Shown one piece after another: positions 6,944 to 8,102 of a DNA stretch of 8,102 nt (the first letter of the stretch is position 1; the number at the start of each line of letters is the position of its first letter). Origin of the DNA: Chloroflexota bacterium. GTDB taxonomy: Bacteria > Chloroflexota > UBA6077 > CF-72. The translations under genes were made by a program, and so were the position numbers. Location of the stretch: NCBI GenBank assembly GCA_019247135.1, contig JAFAPL010000351.1, positions 1 through 8,102 on the forward strand, in the 5' to 3' direction. Below the pieces are notes generated by a model, which was not told the origin of the DNA, did not search any database, and saw only the letters and a list, made by a program, of their open reading frames with translations.

Positions 6944-6954
6944 ATCGATTGATT

Positions 6955-7701
6955 ATGAAACGCACTCTGTATAGCGCGGTCGCGGCGGTGCTGCTTGGCG
7001 CAGCGACGGTGGTTGTGCCCTCGATCGCAAACGCGCAAGACGACGACGGACGTGTCTTTGCGGACACCGGCTACAGCGTCAGCGACGACAATATCTGGTC
7101 GTACTTCAACCAGTTTGGTGGCGTGGCGACCTTCGGCGAGCCGATCTCGCGCGAGTTCACGCTGGCCGGCCGAAACGTGCAGGTGTTCCAGAACGCGGCA
7201 TTGGCCGTACAACCGGACGGCTCGGTCCAACCACTCCAACTGAGCGACCCGGGCCTGGTGCCCTACACGAAACTGAACGGCCTGACGCTGCCGGCGTCTG
7301 ATCAGGCCATCGCCTTCGTCGCGCCGAGTCCGGACCAGCCGAACTATGACGCGCGATTGCAGGTGTATGTGCAGGCCACCGTGCCGGATACGTGGAACGG
7401 CCAGCACGTCGGCTTCTACTCGACGTTCGTCAATGACGGCGGGGCGGCCGTGTGGGGCTTACCGGTTTCCACCCCGGCTGCTGATCCGAACAATCCGAGC
7501 TTCGTGTACCAGCGTTTTCAGAACGGGGTGCTGTTCTACGACGCCTCCTCCGGAACGACCCAGGCGCTCCCGCTCGGGCAGTACCTGAAAACCATCTTGA
7601 CGGGTCAGAACGTTCCTGCTGACCTCGCCTCTGAAGCTGCTGGTGCGTCGCTGTTCGGCCAGTACCAGCACGCCGACGCGTTCGTGCCCGACGCCTCCTG
7701 A
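6955..7701 (+). CDS. Secreted protein with two LGFP-like repeats
   Basis: Predicted exported protein of 248 aa; biochemical function unknown. A clear Sec signal peptide is visible: basic MKRT, a hydrophobic core to about residue 21, then SIANA followed by QDDDG, with likely cleavage after Ala27. The mature part has two related blocks. The first has GGVATFGEPIS (55-65) then VQVFQNAAL (75-83). The second has GGAAVWGLPVS (162-172) then YQRFQNGVL (185-193). This GG-x3-(F/W)-G-x-P-(I/V)-S plus Q-x-F-(Q/E) pattern resembles LGFP-type repeats and is frequent in Chloroflexota secreted proteins, where a cell-wall or surface role is suspected. There is no lipobox, sortase motif or C-terminal membrane anchor. 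The frame is open further upstream inside the ATPase gene, but the signal peptide and AGGAG fix the start near 6955. It sits 22 bp after the ATPase, so the exporter may act on or near it (inference). Confidence 0.82.
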   Translation: MKRTLYSAVAAVLLGAATVVVPSIANAQDDDGRVFADTGYSVSDDNIWSYFNQFGGVATFGEPISREFTLAGRNVQVFQNAALAVQPDGSVQPLQLSDPGLVPYTKLNGLTLPASDQAIAFVAPSPDQPNYDARLQVYVQATVPDTWNGQHVGFYSTFVNDGGAAVWGLPVSTPAADPNNPSFVYQRFQNGVLFYDASSGTTQALPLGQYLKTILTGQNVPADLASEAAGASLFGQYQHADAFVPDAS

Positions 7702-7728
7702 CGCAGACCCGTTTCGGCATGTCGCTGC

Positions 7729-7815
7729 CGCTGCGGCAACCCGGAGGGTTCCAGGGGGTACCACCCCCCTGGTACCCCTCGGACAGGTCGAGCGGCAGCG
7801 TGCCAATGAAACCTT
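7729..7815. repeat. Palindromic repeat unit 1 (subtype A)
   Basis: 87 bp. The main dyad has arms CCAGGGGG (7751-7758) and CCCCCTGG (7765-7772). The second dyad is GACAGGTC (7782-7789), flanked by CTCG/CGAG. The outer ends CGCTGC (7729-7734) and GCAGCG (7795-7800) are complementary, so the whole unit could fold into one long stem. Confidence 0.75.
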
Positions 7816-7904
7816 CGCTGCGGCACGCCGGGGGCTTCTCCAGGGGTACTACTCCCTGGGTACCCTACTGACATGTCGAGCGCCAACGTGCCAGTGAGAC
7901 CTTG
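7816..7904. repeat. Palindromic repeat unit 2 (subtype B)
   Basis: 89 bp, the most diverged copy. The main dyad at 7840-7859 has one bulge. The second dyad is a perfect GACATGTC (7870-7877), but the flanking CTCG arm of subtype A is changed to CTAC. The outer pairing shifts to GGCAC (7822-7826) with GTGCC (7888-7892). Confidence 0.7.
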
Positions 7905-7991
7905 CGCTAGGGCACACCGGGAGGGTTCCAGGGGTACTACCCCCTGGGTACCCTACTGACATGTCGAGCGCCAGCGTGCCAATCCAACCTT
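7905..7991. repeat. Palindromic repeat unit 3 (subtype B)
   Basis: 87 bp. The main dyad spans 7928-7947 with four G facing five C. GACATGTC is at 7958-7965. It shares the CCCTACTGACATGTCGAGCG block with unit 2. The outer pairing is again GGCAC (7911-7915) with GTGCC (7976-7980). Confidence 0.75.
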
Positions 7992-8078
7992 CGCTGCGGC
8001 AACCCGGAGGGTTCCAGGGGGTACTACCCCCTGGGTACCCCTCGGACAGGTCGAGCGGCAGCGCGCCAGTAAAACTCC
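7992..8078. repeat. Palindromic repeat unit 4 (subtype A)
   Basis: 87 bp. It carries the most perfect main dyad: ten-base arms CCAGGGGGTA (8014-8023) and TACCCCCTGG (8025-8034) around a single C, extendable by GGGT/ACCC outside a small internal loop. GACAGGTC is at 8045-8052, with CTCG/CGAG flanks as in unit 1. The right boundary is set by length, since the A-rich linker after 8068 differs from the other units. Confidence 0.75.
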
Positions 8079-8102
8079 TGGTGATGTGTTATTTGCTGTT
8101 CG

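Larger units (their letters stand above)
7729..8078. repeat. Array of four imperfect tandem palindromic repeats (87-89 bp units)
   Basis: The gene-free stretch after the secreted-protein gene (7702-8102) is almost filled by four head-to-tail units starting at 7729, 7816, 7905 and 7992, with periods of 87, 89 and 87 bp. Each unit has a GC-rich dyad centred on GTAC-TAC (CCAGGGG...CCCCTGG), a second short dyad (GACAGGTC or GACATGTC), then a CGAGCG tail and a C-rich linker ending (A)CCTT. Units 1 and 4 share one variant and units 2 and 3 another. A decayed partial copy of the unit's 3' part may precede unit 1 at about 7714-7728. I see no protein-coding signal: the reading frames across the array have no start with a ribosome-binding site, and the 89-bp unit breaks frame. 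Bases 8079-8102 show nothing recognisable. Confidence 0.85.

Noticed and set aside
6838..6954. Longer start for the secreted protein, inside the ATPase gene
   Set aside because: The extra residues are Arg/Ser-rich shadow sequence of the ATPase gene, and they would put about 39 residues before a textbook signal peptide that has its own AGGAG upstream.
7605..7897. Small open frames across the palindromic repeats (both strands)
   Set aside because: The 87-bp period keeps frames open by chance (29 codons), the 89-bp unit breaks them, and none has a ribosome-binding site or recognisable protein features.
7729..8078. CRISPR array
   Set aside because: The repeated element is the whole 87-89 bp unit. 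There are no short identical repeats separated by unique spacers, and no cas genes are present in the window.

Overview
This 8.1 kb window is GC-rich bacterial chromosomal DNA with closely packed genes. The best taxonomic guess, from gene content only, is a Chloroflexota (Chloroflexi) soil or thermophile-type bacterium. The last gene encodes a secreted protein with two copies of a GG-x3-(F/W)-G-x-P-(I/V)-S motif that is common in secreted proteins of that phylum, and the MacB-type exporter genes sit among sugar/lactate catabolic genes in a way often seen there. No rRNA, tRNA, CRISPR array, transposase or integrase was seen.

Layout. (1) 2-478 (+): 3' part of a four-helix membrane protein of unknown function that starts beyond the left edge. 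(2) 521-3103 and 3116-4459 (+): a two-gene operon with a very long HlyD/MacA-like adaptor (860 aa) followed, after a strong Shine-Dalgarno, by a MacB-type ABC permease. (3) 4473-4901 and 4895-6025 (-): a translationally coupled pair made of an FMN-dependent L-lactate/alpha-hydroxy-acid dehydrogenase (first) and a FucU-type L-fucose mutarotase (second). The pair converges on the permease. (4) 6026-6119: a 94-bp divergent intergenic region with a small dyad. (5) 6120-6932 and 6955-7701 (+): a MacB/LolD-type ABC ATPase, then a secreted protein with LGFP-like repeats. (6) 7702-8102: no gene; four imperfect tandem copies of an 87-89 bp palindromic unit.

How the genes may work together. Adaptor, permease and ATPase are the three parts of one MacAB-like exporter or mechanotransmitter (inference). 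The ATPase is separated from the other two by the opposite-strand lactate/fucose pair. That pair fits L-fucose-type sugar catabolism, where L-lactaldehyde or L-lactate is an end product: the mutarotase would feed the pathway and the flavoenzyme would oxidise the L-lactate to pyruvate. The most unusual items are the adaptor's roughly 485-residue coiled-coil region, which breaks at its midpoint and looks like a hairpin with arms of about 235 residues built partly from 32-residue repeats, and the palindromic repeat array at the right end, whose units follow an A-B-B-A subtype order.
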